This document shows positions 1 to 5,855 of a stretch of DNA of 5,988 nt, one piece after another. The stretch lies in the NCBI GenBank assembly GCA_964623505.1, contig CAZUSP010000022.1, forward strand, positions 1-5,988, in the 5' to 3' direction. The notes beneath the pieces were generated by a model, which ran no database searches, had not been told where the DNA came from, and was given only the letters and a program-made list of their open reading frames with translations. Each line of letters starts with the position of its first letter. Position 1 is the first letter of the stretch. Position numbers and translations under genes: made by a program. The stretch is from CAZUSP01 sp964623505 (GTDB taxonomy: Bacteria > Patescibacteriota > Minisyncoccia > Minisyncoccales > UBA1441).

Positions 1-615
1 CCAGGCCTCAACCATCTCTGATTCGTTCGGACCAGTAGCGTCCCCGGTCAACAAGAAAACCTGACGGCCGTAAGCCAAGCGAGTAACCACCGAAACAGCA
101 TTATGATCTTTGGGCAGATGCCGATAATGAGACTCCAGGGGATAAAGAACATCCAGAAAGGCCGAAGACGACCTGACCCTTGTTCCGGCCCAGGCAATCA
201 CCTCATGGGCGCCGCTCTCCGACAAAGCCTGAAACCAGAGACGGCCGATCGGTTCAGCGCAGTCAACTCCGCTCCAGAGTACTCGATCAACCTGATATTG
301 ACGCAGCACCTTGATCAGGCCATAGAAGTGATCAGCGTGGGGATGCGTCAAGACAACCAGGTCAATCTTTTTTCGCCAGAACGGCACTATCCGCCCGATC
401 TTGTCTGAAACCAGATCACTCGGCCCGCCATCAATCAAGATAAAATGTCTTTCTGGGGTCTCGACCAGAATAGCATCCCCCTGGCCAACGTCAAAAAAGG
501 TAACCCTCAATTTACGATCATGAAAAAGAGCAATTTCGGACCAAACCAGCCAGTTGGCCGATAAAAAAACAAAGATCAAAAAACCGAATAATCGGTTATT
601 GATCTGATCAAACAT
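1..615 (-). CDS. ComEC-type metallo-beta-lactamase-fold protein, membrane-anchored (partial)
   Basis: The first 205 residues are visible and the frame is open to the left edge, so the C-terminus lies outside the window. One hydrophobic segment (about residues 9-25) looks like a signal anchor or uncleaved signal peptide. The metallo-beta-lactamase fold follows at once: FDVGQGDA at 41-48, IDGG at 61-64, the metal-binding THPHADH at 90-96 (H91, H93, D95, H96) and LLTGDA at 188-193 (D192). The FDVGQGDA start and HPHADH form are typical of the ComEC/Rec2 hydrolase domain, which is thought to degrade one DNA strand during uptake. The competence membrane channel is not on this polypeptide, at least upstream, so this is a stand-alone, probably extracytoplasmic hydrolase. 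Its ATG overlaps the end of the upstream gene (ATGTTTGA), suggesting translational coupling; I see no Shine-Dalgarno. The substrate (DNA or another phosphoester) is not determined. Confidence 0.85.
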   Translation of the reverse strand, partial: MFDQINNRLFGFLIFVFLSANWLVWSEIALFHDRKLRVTFFDVGQGDAILVETPERHFILIDGGPSDLVSDKIGRIVPFWRKKIDLVVLTHPHADHFYGLIKVLRQYQVDRVLWSGVDCAEPIGRLWFQALSESGAHEVIAWAGTRVRSSSAFLDVLYPLESHYRHLPKDHNAVSVVTRLAYGRQVFLLTGDATGPNESEMVEAW

Positions 616-1162
616 TCTGGCCGTGATGATCGGCCAAAACACTTATTAAGGCCGCCGGATAATAAGCCATTTCTTTTAAATCATTGACCCGGACAAAGTT
701 GATCTTCTGGCTGGCTTCAAGATAATCTTCCCAGGTCAAGCCCAGCCGGCCCAGCTCAAGCAGATGGTACAACTCTTCCCTCTTCTCTCTTTGCTTATCC
801 TCGCTCTGGCCTTCATCAAAAAACCCGCCCTGACCAACAAGCACTCCCCGGTTGCGTCGACCATTCAGAATCGGCACCGAAAAAACAATCAAGCCATGCC
901 GGTCTTCCATAAAAAAGGGCTGTTTGTGGTCGATGGCCGAGGCCGCAAATTCTTGCCATTCTCCGCTGATCTTTTCTTCGATCTGTTTGTCTATCGCCAT
1001 TAAAGAAGAGAGCCCCAGTAAACTGCTGCTTTCCAAGACGATTTTCCGATCGCTGTCAATCAAGGCAACCCGTCCGCCAATGGCTTCGGCTAAATGACGC
1101 ATTCGGGCGGTCATTTCTTGATGCACTTTCTTGTCTTCAAGAAAATGGCTGATGTTTTTCAT
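608..1162 (-). CDS. Putative PocR/GAF-like sensory domain protein
   Basis: This 184-residue protein has no signal peptide or membrane segment. A helical N-terminus (about 1-28) leads into RVALIDSDRKIVLES (31-45), a beta-hairpin in which a domain reads 'value of an internal signal' as in PAS/GAF/PocR folds. GLIVFSVPI (90-98) and RGVLVGQGGFF (105-115) follow, then an acidic/basic linker (118-130). The C-terminal part, LGLTWEDYLEASQKINFVRV (140-159), resembles the closing segment of PocR-type ligand-binding domains. No cysteines are present, although many PocR domains carry a conserved pair. There is no DNA-binding, kinase or GGDEF output domain, so it would be a free-standing sensor or binding protein. 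Its stop overlaps the start of the metallo-beta-lactamase-fold gene by 8 nt, so the two are probably co-translated. The start at 1162 has no Shine-Dalgarno and sits just behind a promoter-like element. The gene is very likely real; the family call is tentative. Confidence 0.6.
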   Translation of the reverse strand: MKNISHFLEDKKVHQEMTARMRHLAEAIGGRVALIDSDRKIVLESSSLLGLSSLMAIDKQIEEKISGEWQEFAASAIDHKQPFFMEDRHGLIVFSVPILNGRRNRGVLVGQGGFFDEGQSEDKQREKREELYHLLELGRLGLTWEDYLEASQKINFVRVNDLKEMAYYPAALISVLADHHGQNV

Positions 1163-1171
1163 GGTAGAATA

Positions 1172-1201
1172 ATTTTATCATAGCCATTTTGTTTTTGCCA
1201 A
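1172..1201 (-). promoter_or_regulatory. Promoter-like element for the minus-strand sensor/hydrolase pair
   Basis: Read on the minus strand, TTGGCA (1201-1196) and TAAAAT (1177-1172) are separated by 18 nt. The -10 box is preceded by TGA, giving an extended -10. A start about 7 nt downstream would fall near 1165, leaving only a few bases before the ATG at 1162, so the message would be almost leaderless. That agrees with the lack of any Shine-Dalgarno. Identified by eye from consensus matches only. Confidence 0.4.
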
Positions 1202-1222
1202 TAAAATATCAGATGCTATACT
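1195..1222 (+). promoter_or_regulatory. Promoter-like element for trxA-trxB
   Basis: TTGCCA (1195-1200, five of six bases of the -35 consensus) is followed after 16 nt by TATACT (1217-1222, five of six of the -10 consensus). TG stands one base before the -10 box (TGC at 1214-1216), making it an extended -10. The predicted start near 1229 gives a leader of about 20 nt that is A-rich (AAAGAAAAAGAAA) with no strong GGAGG. Its -35 box overlaps that of the opposing promoter-like element. Confidence 0.5.
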
Positions 1223-1249
1223 GGAAAAAGCCAATTAAAGAAAAAGAAA

Positions 1250-1585
1250 ATGCCAAAACAAGAATTAATTTTTGATGAGTCAGCCTTTAATCAAGAAGTC
1301 GTCAACTCTGATCGCCCGGTCTTGATCGACTTCTGGGCTCCCTGGTGCCGACCCTGCCAAATGATGATGCCTATTCTCGAGCAAATAGCTCAAGAATATG
1401 GAGATAAAATAAAGATCATCAAGGTTGACATTTCAAGCAATCAGGAAGCCGCCCAGAGATTTAATATCCTTAGTGTGCCCACCTTAATATCGTTCCTGAA
1501 TGGACAGGAGCACCAGCGAGTTGTCGGACTGCAGAACCAAGTGCAATTAAAAAAAATAAGCGAAGAACTGCTTTCGCTTTCATGA
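1250..1585 (+). CDS. trxA: Thioredoxin
   Basis: This 111-residue single-domain thioredoxin, the usual length, is a cytosolic protein-disulfide reductant. The active site is FWAPWCRPC (28-36) with the redox pair C33/C36, the buried Asp at D27 and the cis-proline loop SVPT with P77. Canonical thioredoxins have WCGPC; the Gly-to-Arg change between the cysteines puts a positive charge next to the nucleophilic C33 and may alter redox potential or partner choice. There is no signal peptide. It is the first gene of a two-gene unit: its TGA overlaps the ATG of the reductase gene (ATGA), so both are probably made in step. The start at 1250 is the only in-frame ATG that gives the full first beta-strand, and it follows a promoter-like element. 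The leader has only an A/G-rich stretch instead of a clear ribosome binding site. Confidence 0.95.
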   Translation: MPKQELIFDESAFNQEVVNSDRPVLIDFWAPWCRPCQMMMPILEQIAQEYGDKIKIIKVDISSNQEAAQRFNILSVPTLISFLNGQEHQRVVGLQNQVQLKKISEELLSLS

Positions 1586-2505
1586 AAGAGTATCAGCTTG
1601 TCATTATTGGCGCTGGACCAGCCGGACTGACGGCGGCCATTTATGCCGGCCGCAGTCAAATAAAAACCCTGCTGATCGCCGCTCAAAAAGGAGGCGCCAT
1701 TAACTGGGCCCACCGGGTGGAAAACTTCCCGGGACATCTTGGAATAAGCGGTCAAGAGCTGGCTCAAAATATGATCGCTCAAGCCGAAAGATGGAACACC
1801 GAGATAATTGAAGCCGAAGTAACCGGCATCAACAAAGAAAACGGATCTTTTCTCATTCAAACCAATCAGAACCATAATTATAAGAGTAAAGCAATCCTGC
1901 TGGCTCTTGGCACTCAAAAAAGAAAACTAAACCTGCCCCAGGAAGAAAAGTTCATTGGACGAGGTCTTTCCTATTGCGCGCTTTGTGACGGACAATTTTT
2001 CAAAGAAAAAACAGTCGCCGTTTGCGGCAGCGGAGACGCCGCCGCCACAACCGCTATCTATCTGGCTGATATAGCCAATCAGGTCTACTTGATTGCCCGC
2101 CGATCACAATTAAAGTGTAGTCCAAGCTGGGACCAGATTATTCAGCAAAAACCAAACATCACCTTGATCAGTGAAAACGAGATCATCGAACTGGTTGGCG
2201 ATTACAATCTATCCAAGATAAAATTACAAAATCCTTTTCAGGGCAAAACTGAATTAGAGATATCGGGCCTGTTTGTAGAAATTGGTTCTATGCCGGCTTC
2301 ATTGTTGGCCCAGCCGCTTGATCTAGAGCTGGACCAGAACAATTTCATCAAGGTCGGCCCCGGCGGCCAAACTAGTCAACCGGGTGTCTGGGCGGCCGGC
2401 GATATCACCACCGGATCAAACAAACTCCAGCAAGCTGTCACCGCCTGCGCCGAAGGAGCCATTGCCGCCGACGATATCTATCGCCATTTCAAGAAAAGTC
2501 CTTGA
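1582..2505 (+). CDS. trxB: Thioredoxin reductase (NADPH, FAD-dependent)
   Basis: This 307-residue low-molecular-weight thioredoxin reductase passes electrons from NADPH through FAD and a CxxC pair to thioredoxin. The N-terminal FAD dinucleotide motif is GAGPAG (10-15), VENFPG lies at 46-51, the redox centre is CALCD (C132, C135; usually CATCD), and the C-terminal FAD motif is GVWAAGDI (268-275) followed by the QAVTACAEG helix (284-292). The NADPH site is less standard: GSGDAA (149-154) replaces GGGDSA, and ARRSQLK (172-178) occupies the place of the HRRxxxR signature that binds the 2'-phosphate, keeping two arginines but with Ala for His and Lys for the last Arg. NADPH use is likely but not certain. 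The gene overlaps trxA by ATGA with no Shine-Dalgarno, implying coupling. Its last 17 nt overlap the 3' end of the convergent uracil-DNA glycosylase gene. Confidence 0.93.
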   Translation: MKEYQLVIIGAGPAGLTAAIYAGRSQIKTLLIAAQKGGAINWAHRVENFPGHLGISGQELAQNMIAQAERWNTEIIEAEVTGINKENGSFLIQTNQNHNYKSKAILLALGTQKRKLNLPQEEKFIGRGLSYCALCDGQFFKEKTVAVCGSGDAAATTAIYLADIANQVYLIARRSQLKCSPSWDQIIQQKPNITLISENEIIELVGDYNLSKIKLQNPFQGKTELEISGLFVEIGSMPASLLAQPLDLELDQNNFIKVGPGGQTSQPGVWAAGDITTGSNKLQQAVTACAEGAIAADDIYRHFKKSP

Positions 2506-3106
2506 CCAGTTCGGCCACGATTCGATAATCTCGCATCAGAGCCGGTTTTTGATTGATGTTATAGGTGGCGACCGCCGGATGATAAAGAGGAACTATCTTG
2601 ACTGGCTGCCCCGTTTTGTCTTTGGCCAGGAAAACCCTTCCTTTTAGCCGGGTGATGCCGGGCATCTTTCCCCCAACCACTACTTGCGGTTTTAGGCCAT
2701 ACCTTTCCAAAATGTAATGAGCAGCAAAGTTGCCCATTGAACAAATGACTTTGGGTTTGATGACTGCCAGCTGTTCGTTCAAATAAGGAGAACAGGCCTC
2801 AATCTCCCCGCTCAAAGGGTTGCGGTTGCCGGGCGGACGACACTTAAGAATATTGGTGATGTAAACAGCCGACCTTTTTAATCCAATCTCAATTAAAACC
2901 TCGTCCAGAATGCGACCAGCCGCCCCGCAAAAAGGACGGCCGGCGGCGTCTTCCTGCCGTCCCGGCGCCTCGCCGATAAAGACAACCCTGGCCCGATGAT
3001 CGCCCTGACCGATGACCGGATAGCGGCGAGATTGATGCAAACAGCATTTTCGGCAGGCCAAGACTTGATCTTTGATCTGTTTCAACTTTTGATCACAAAG
3101 GTCCAT
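2489..3106 (-). CDS. udg: Uracil-DNA glycosylase, family 4 (4Fe-4S)
   Basis: This 205-residue enzyme removes uracil from DNA, the first step of base excision repair of deaminated cytosine. Family 4 marks are all visible: the iron-sulfur ligands C18-x2-C21 and C89-x15-C105, motif GEAPGRQED (45-53), GRPFCGAAG (56-64), the NILKCRPPGNRNP segment (85-97) and the catalytic-loop YHPA (175-178). C22 follows the second ligand where many relatives have proline, and C60 takes a position usually Val in PFxGxAG; neither should break the fold. Length is normal for the family. It is the last gene of the AMP-pathway operon: its start overlaps the deoA stop by 14 nt. AAAGG lies only 2 nt before the ATG, a short spacing, so coupling to deoA translation is the likelier route. 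'udg' is a generic symbol. Confidence 0.93.
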   Translation of the reverse strand: MDLCDQKLKQIKDQVLACRKCCLHQSRRYPVIGQGDHRARVVFIGEAPGRQEDAAGRPFCGAAGRILDEVLIEIGLKRSAVYITNILKCRPPGNRNPLSGEIEACSPYLNEQLAVIKPKVICSMGNFAAHYILERYGLKPQVVVGGKMPGITRLKGRVFLAKDKTGQPVKIVPLYHPAVATYNINQKPALMRDYRIVAELVKDFS

Positions 3107-4610
3107 TGCCTTTGTAAATATGGTAAATCTTGTTTTTCTTTAAAGCCTCTAAAGCGAAATTAAGCCGGGACTGACTGTTGGCATAGATCGTAAACAGAAC
3201 GTCTCCTTTCTGGACCGACTCGCCAACCAACCGGTTCAAATAGGTGCCGGCCAGTTTGATCGTCGGGTTGCCCAAAGACCGATTTATCCACCCCAGGGCC
3301 TTGTTGTCGATCATCCTGATCGAACCGGACTCTTCGGCCTTGACCGGATAGACGATCTTGGCAATGCTGATATTCTCTGAATCAATATTCGGATTGCCGC
3401 CCTGGGCTTTGATTATCTTCTGCATTTGCGCCCAGGCCCGGCCGCTGACCAGGCACTCCAAGGACTGACGATAGGCCTCGCCGCCCTTGGCTCGGCCGGC
3501 TAATTTTAACATCTCGGCGCAGTAATAAACTGACTTTTTCTGCAAATCCATCGGTCGGTTTTCTTTTTGCTGCAGCACCCGAAGAACATCTCTGGCCTCT
3601 AGAGCCGGACCAATCCCCCTCCCGACCGGACCAAAAGAAGCATAAAAGACCACCCTTATCTTCATGTTAAAAAGTTTGCCCAGATCAAGAAACAGCTTCT
3701 CTATCTCTCTGGCTTCTTCCAGTGATTTCACCTTGGCCGTCGGGTTAACCGGGATGTCAACCACCAAACATTTCACTCCCATGGCCACTTTCTTGGCCAT
3801 GATACTGGTTACCAATTTGCTGAAAGGTTCAACCGGCAACTCGTTGGCAATCTCAATGATCCGGTCATCGGCCGGCGCAATTCCATCGGCCCCCCAGATC
3901 AAAAAAGCATTGTTCTTGGCCAAAAGCTGCTTGACCTCTTTGGATGAAAAACTAACAGGCGCCAGCACTTCAAAGGTATCGGCCGTGCCGGCTGGTGAAG
4001 TAACGGCCCGGGAAGAAGTCTTCGGCATAGTCAATCCCATGGCGCTAATGATAGCCACGATGATCGGCGTTATCCGGTTCCCAGCCAGACCGCCGGTTGA
4101 GTGCTTGTCCACGATCAACTGGTCACCAAAATCAAACTGATCCCCGCTTTCAACCATCGCCTTGGTCAGGTTATAAAGTTCTTTATCCGATACCTGGCCA
4201 AAAAATATCTTGGAAAGATAAAAAGCAATAACGGCATCATCTAAACGGCGGCTGACGATGTCTTTCATGATGGTCAGATTCTCTTCATAAGAAAGTTCAA
4301 CTCCTTGAAGCCTCTTGGCAATATATTTGACTGACTCTGGAGTGCCCAAAAGCTGTATCTTGACCAGCTCGGCTTTTTTTATGTCCGTCCTCTTTTTGAA
4401 ATCCTGACACAGCCCGATCTGCCCCGGCCCGATCAGGGTGCTGGTCAGATTAACCGAAACAACGGTCGGACTGCCGCTGCGCCAGCTTAAGATCAGGCGG
4501 TCTTTATCACGGATGCCATGATCGCCGGCATCTTTGCGGTGCAAATAGACGGCCAGCTCGTCTCCCGTCTGGACATCAACGAACTCAGTTCTTAATTGAA
4601 AAGTAATCAT
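3093..4610 (-). CDS. deoA: AMP phosphorylase (nucleoside phosphorylase family)
   Basis: The 505-residue protein matches the roughly 500-residue length of archaeal AMP phosphorylase, longer than the ~440 of ordinary thymidine phosphorylases because of an N-terminal domain (about 1-85). It is expected to convert AMP plus phosphate to adenine and ribose 1,5-bisphosphate; related enzymes also accept CMP and UMP. Visible landmarks are the helical domain (about 93-160), the phosphate-binding DKHSTGG (168-174), the PKTSSRAVTSPAGTAD block (196-211), WGADGIAPADD (239-249), SIMAKKVAMG (269-278), GPALEARD (334-341) and AQGGNP (402-407) leading to a C-terminal alpha/beta domain with VQKGDVLFTI (466-475). 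KHSTGG is the form seen in thymidine/pyrimidine phosphorylases, so a pyrimidine nucleotide preference cannot be excluded; RuBisCO and isomerase neighbours favour the AMP-type role. It starts 10 nt after the RuBisCO stop with no clear Shine-Dalgarno and overlaps udg by 14 nt. Confidence 0.9.
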   Translation of the reverse strand: MITFQLRTEFVDVQTGDELAVYLHRKDAGDHGIRDKDRLILSWRSGSPTVVSVNLTSTLIGPGQIGLCQDFKKRTDIKKAELVKIQLLGTPESVKYIAKRLQGVELSYEENLTIMKDIVSRRLDDAVIAFYLSKIFFGQVSDKELYNLTKAMVESGDQFDFGDQLIVDKHSTGGLAGNRITPIIVAIISAMGLTMPKTSSRAVTSPAGTADTFEVLAPVSFSSKEVKQLLAKNNAFLIWGADGIAPADDRIIEIANELPVEPFSKLVTSIMAKKVAMGVKCLVVDIPVNPTAKVKSLEEAREIEKLFLDLGKLFNMKIRVVFYASFGPVGRGIGPALEARDVLRVLQQKENRPMDLQKKSVYYCAEMLKLAGRAKGGEAYRQSLECLVSGRAWAQMQKIIKAQGGNPNIDSENISIAKIVYPVKAEESGSIRMIDNKALGWINRSLGNPTIKLAGTYLNRLVGESVQKGDVLFTIYANSQSRLNFALEALKKNKIYHIYKGNGPL

Positions 4611-4620
4611 CGGTTAATTT

Positions 4621-5853
4621 TTAAGACCAGTAATTCAAAGCCCGGGCCAGGGCCGGACAGCGTTGCGCCGCCTGAATCAACGGTTCTCCTTGAATGGCCG
4701 CTTCAACAGCGGTCCGAGCGGCCTCGGCCCCGGCCTTTGAACCGTCGGGATGGCCATGGATGCTTCCCCCGAAATTAATTATTAAATCATGACCCAGTAT
4801 CCTGAGCAGATCAGAAATCATCCCCGGATGGAGACCGCCAGAAGCAATGGGCAAAACGTTCTTGAGCTTGCCCCAGGGACGAGATAAAAATTCGTTTATC
4901 TTCATAATCCCCCCGGCCTGGCCCTCCATTTTACCCACCACCGCTCCGGTGTGAAGTTGATCGATGCCGGCCAGTCTCGACATCACCGCCAAAATCATCA
5001 TGGACAGCCCCTGATTCGGTGAACGGGTGAAAGTTGAGTGCCCGGCGCGATGCCCATAAATGATCATTTTGGGAAAAACTCTTCTTAGTTCTTGAACCCC
5101 AGACCAGCCGGTCGCAATAATATCAACCATCAGACAGGTTCCGCCCTCTTTGGCCACTAAATTGGCCCGAGCTGTCATTCGGTCAACCGGCCCGGAAACA
5201 TTAAAAGCATAAACCTTGGTCCGCCCCGTTTCTTCTTGGGCCCGACGCAACATTCTCATCGCCTCAATCACTCGAGTCTTGAAGGGGCTGATCGCCAGAT
5301 CGGTTAGATTTTCATCGTCTCTGACCAGATCCACTCCGCCTTTCCAAACTTGATAAGCCAGTTCGGCATTCTCCCGCGGATTAAGCCCGATCTTGGGCTT
5401 CATGATCGAACCGACAATTGGGCGATCTCTGATGTTTAATAAATTCCTGATGCCGGCGGCCCCGAAAGACGGACCAGGAAAAGAGTTTATATAGTCAGCC
5501 GGCAGTTCGATTTCTTCCATCCTCAGGGATCGCAGATCTTTCATGGAAAAAATATTCCCCATAATACCAGAAGCCATTTGCGGCAGACTGCCCGGTTCAA
5601 ACAAGTCTAGCGGATAAGCAATCCTGACCAGACCACTTTCGCGATCAATCTCATAGACATAGGCCGCCATTTCCCGGAATACCTTGGGCGACAAGGTCTC
5701 GGTCGGAGTCCAGGTGCCCACTGAAGATTCGGCGGCCACTTTTTCCGCGGTCGACTCCAGCAACTGGCCCGGCCGGCAGCCGATCCTATAGGTAATTAAA
5801 ATCTCTTTATCCGGATTAGGTTTTCGATCGAGATGAAGATAAGAATATTGCAT
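4621..5853 (-). CDS. rbcL: RuBisCO large subunit, form III or II/III type, with Lys-to-Arg at the carbamylation site
   Basis: A 410-residue ribulose-1,5-bisphosphate carboxylase family protein, expected to turn ribulose 1,5-bisphosphate, CO2 and water into two 3-phosphoglycerates. The N-terminal domain runs about 1-130 and the TIM barrel follows. Matching spinach numbering, present are E60 (E42), T65-W66 (T47-W48), N123 (N100), K175 and K177 (K152, K154 in MKPKIG), D203-E204 (D180-E181), H294-R295 and H298 (HRAGH, 268-272), H327 (H301), loop 6 K334 (K308 in VVGKMEG), S379-G-G (338-340) and the FGG phosphate loop (361-363, then Ser). I150 at the T173 place is normal for form II. The exception is the carbamylated K201: GGVDLVRDDEN (172-182) has R178 where KDDE is expected. 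Length is somewhat short for forms III and II/III. There is no small-subunit gene here, as usual for these forms. It starts 2 nt after the upstream isomerase stop, with no Shine-Dalgarno. Family is certain; carboxylase activity is not. Confidence 0.93.
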   Translation of the reverse strand: MQYSYLHLDRKPNPDKEILITYRIGCRPGQLLESTAEKVAAESSVGTWTPTETLSPKVFREMAAYVYEIDRESGLVRIAYPLDLFEPGSLPQMASGIMGNIFSMKDLRSLRMEEIELPADYINSFPGPSFGAAGIRNLLNIRDRPIVGSIMKPKIGLNPRENAELAYQVWKGGVDLVRDDENLTDLAISPFKTRVIEAMRMLRRAQEETGRTKVYAFNVSGPVDRMTARANLVAKEGGTCLMVDIIATGWSGVQELRRVFPKMIIYGHRAGHSTFTRSPNQGLSMMILAVMSRLAGIDQLHTGAVVGKMEGQAGGIMKINEFLSRPWGKLKNVLPIASGGLHPGMISDLLRILGHDLIINFGGSIHGHPDGSKAGAEAARTAVEAAIQGEPLIQAAQRCPALARALNYWS

Positions 5854-5855
5854 GT

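Noticed and set aside
103..408. Open frame on the plus strand opposite the metallo-beta-lactamase-fold gene.
   Set aside because: The minus strand here encodes the full HPHADH-containing domain without interruption.
764..1097. Two overlapping short plus-strand frames (764-1003 and 852-1097) opposite the putative sensor gene.
   Set aside because: No conserved features and no promoter or ribosome binding site; the minus-strand frame has coherent domain structure and couples to its neighbour.
1441..1917. Long open frame on the minus strand opposite trxA-trxB (158 codons).
   Set aside because: It lies wholly antisense to two clear, motif-bearing genes, has no recognisable domain and spans their junction; a shadow frame.
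1583..3095. Possible UGA recoding, as found in some Patescibacteria.
   Set aside because: UGA ends trxA, trxB, deoA and udg exactly where family lengths predict, and no in-frame UGA interrupts a conserved domain.
3664..4140. Long open frame on the plus strand opposite deoA (158 codons).
   Set aside because: Antisense to conserved AMP phosphorylase motifs; its low-complexity Ser/Ala/Thr-rich text is typical of a shadow.
5401..5409. RuBisCO I150 where spinach has the active-site T173, first taken as a second active-site loss.
   Set aside because: Form II enzymes such as that of Rhodospirillum rubrum naturally have Ile at this position, so it is a class feature.
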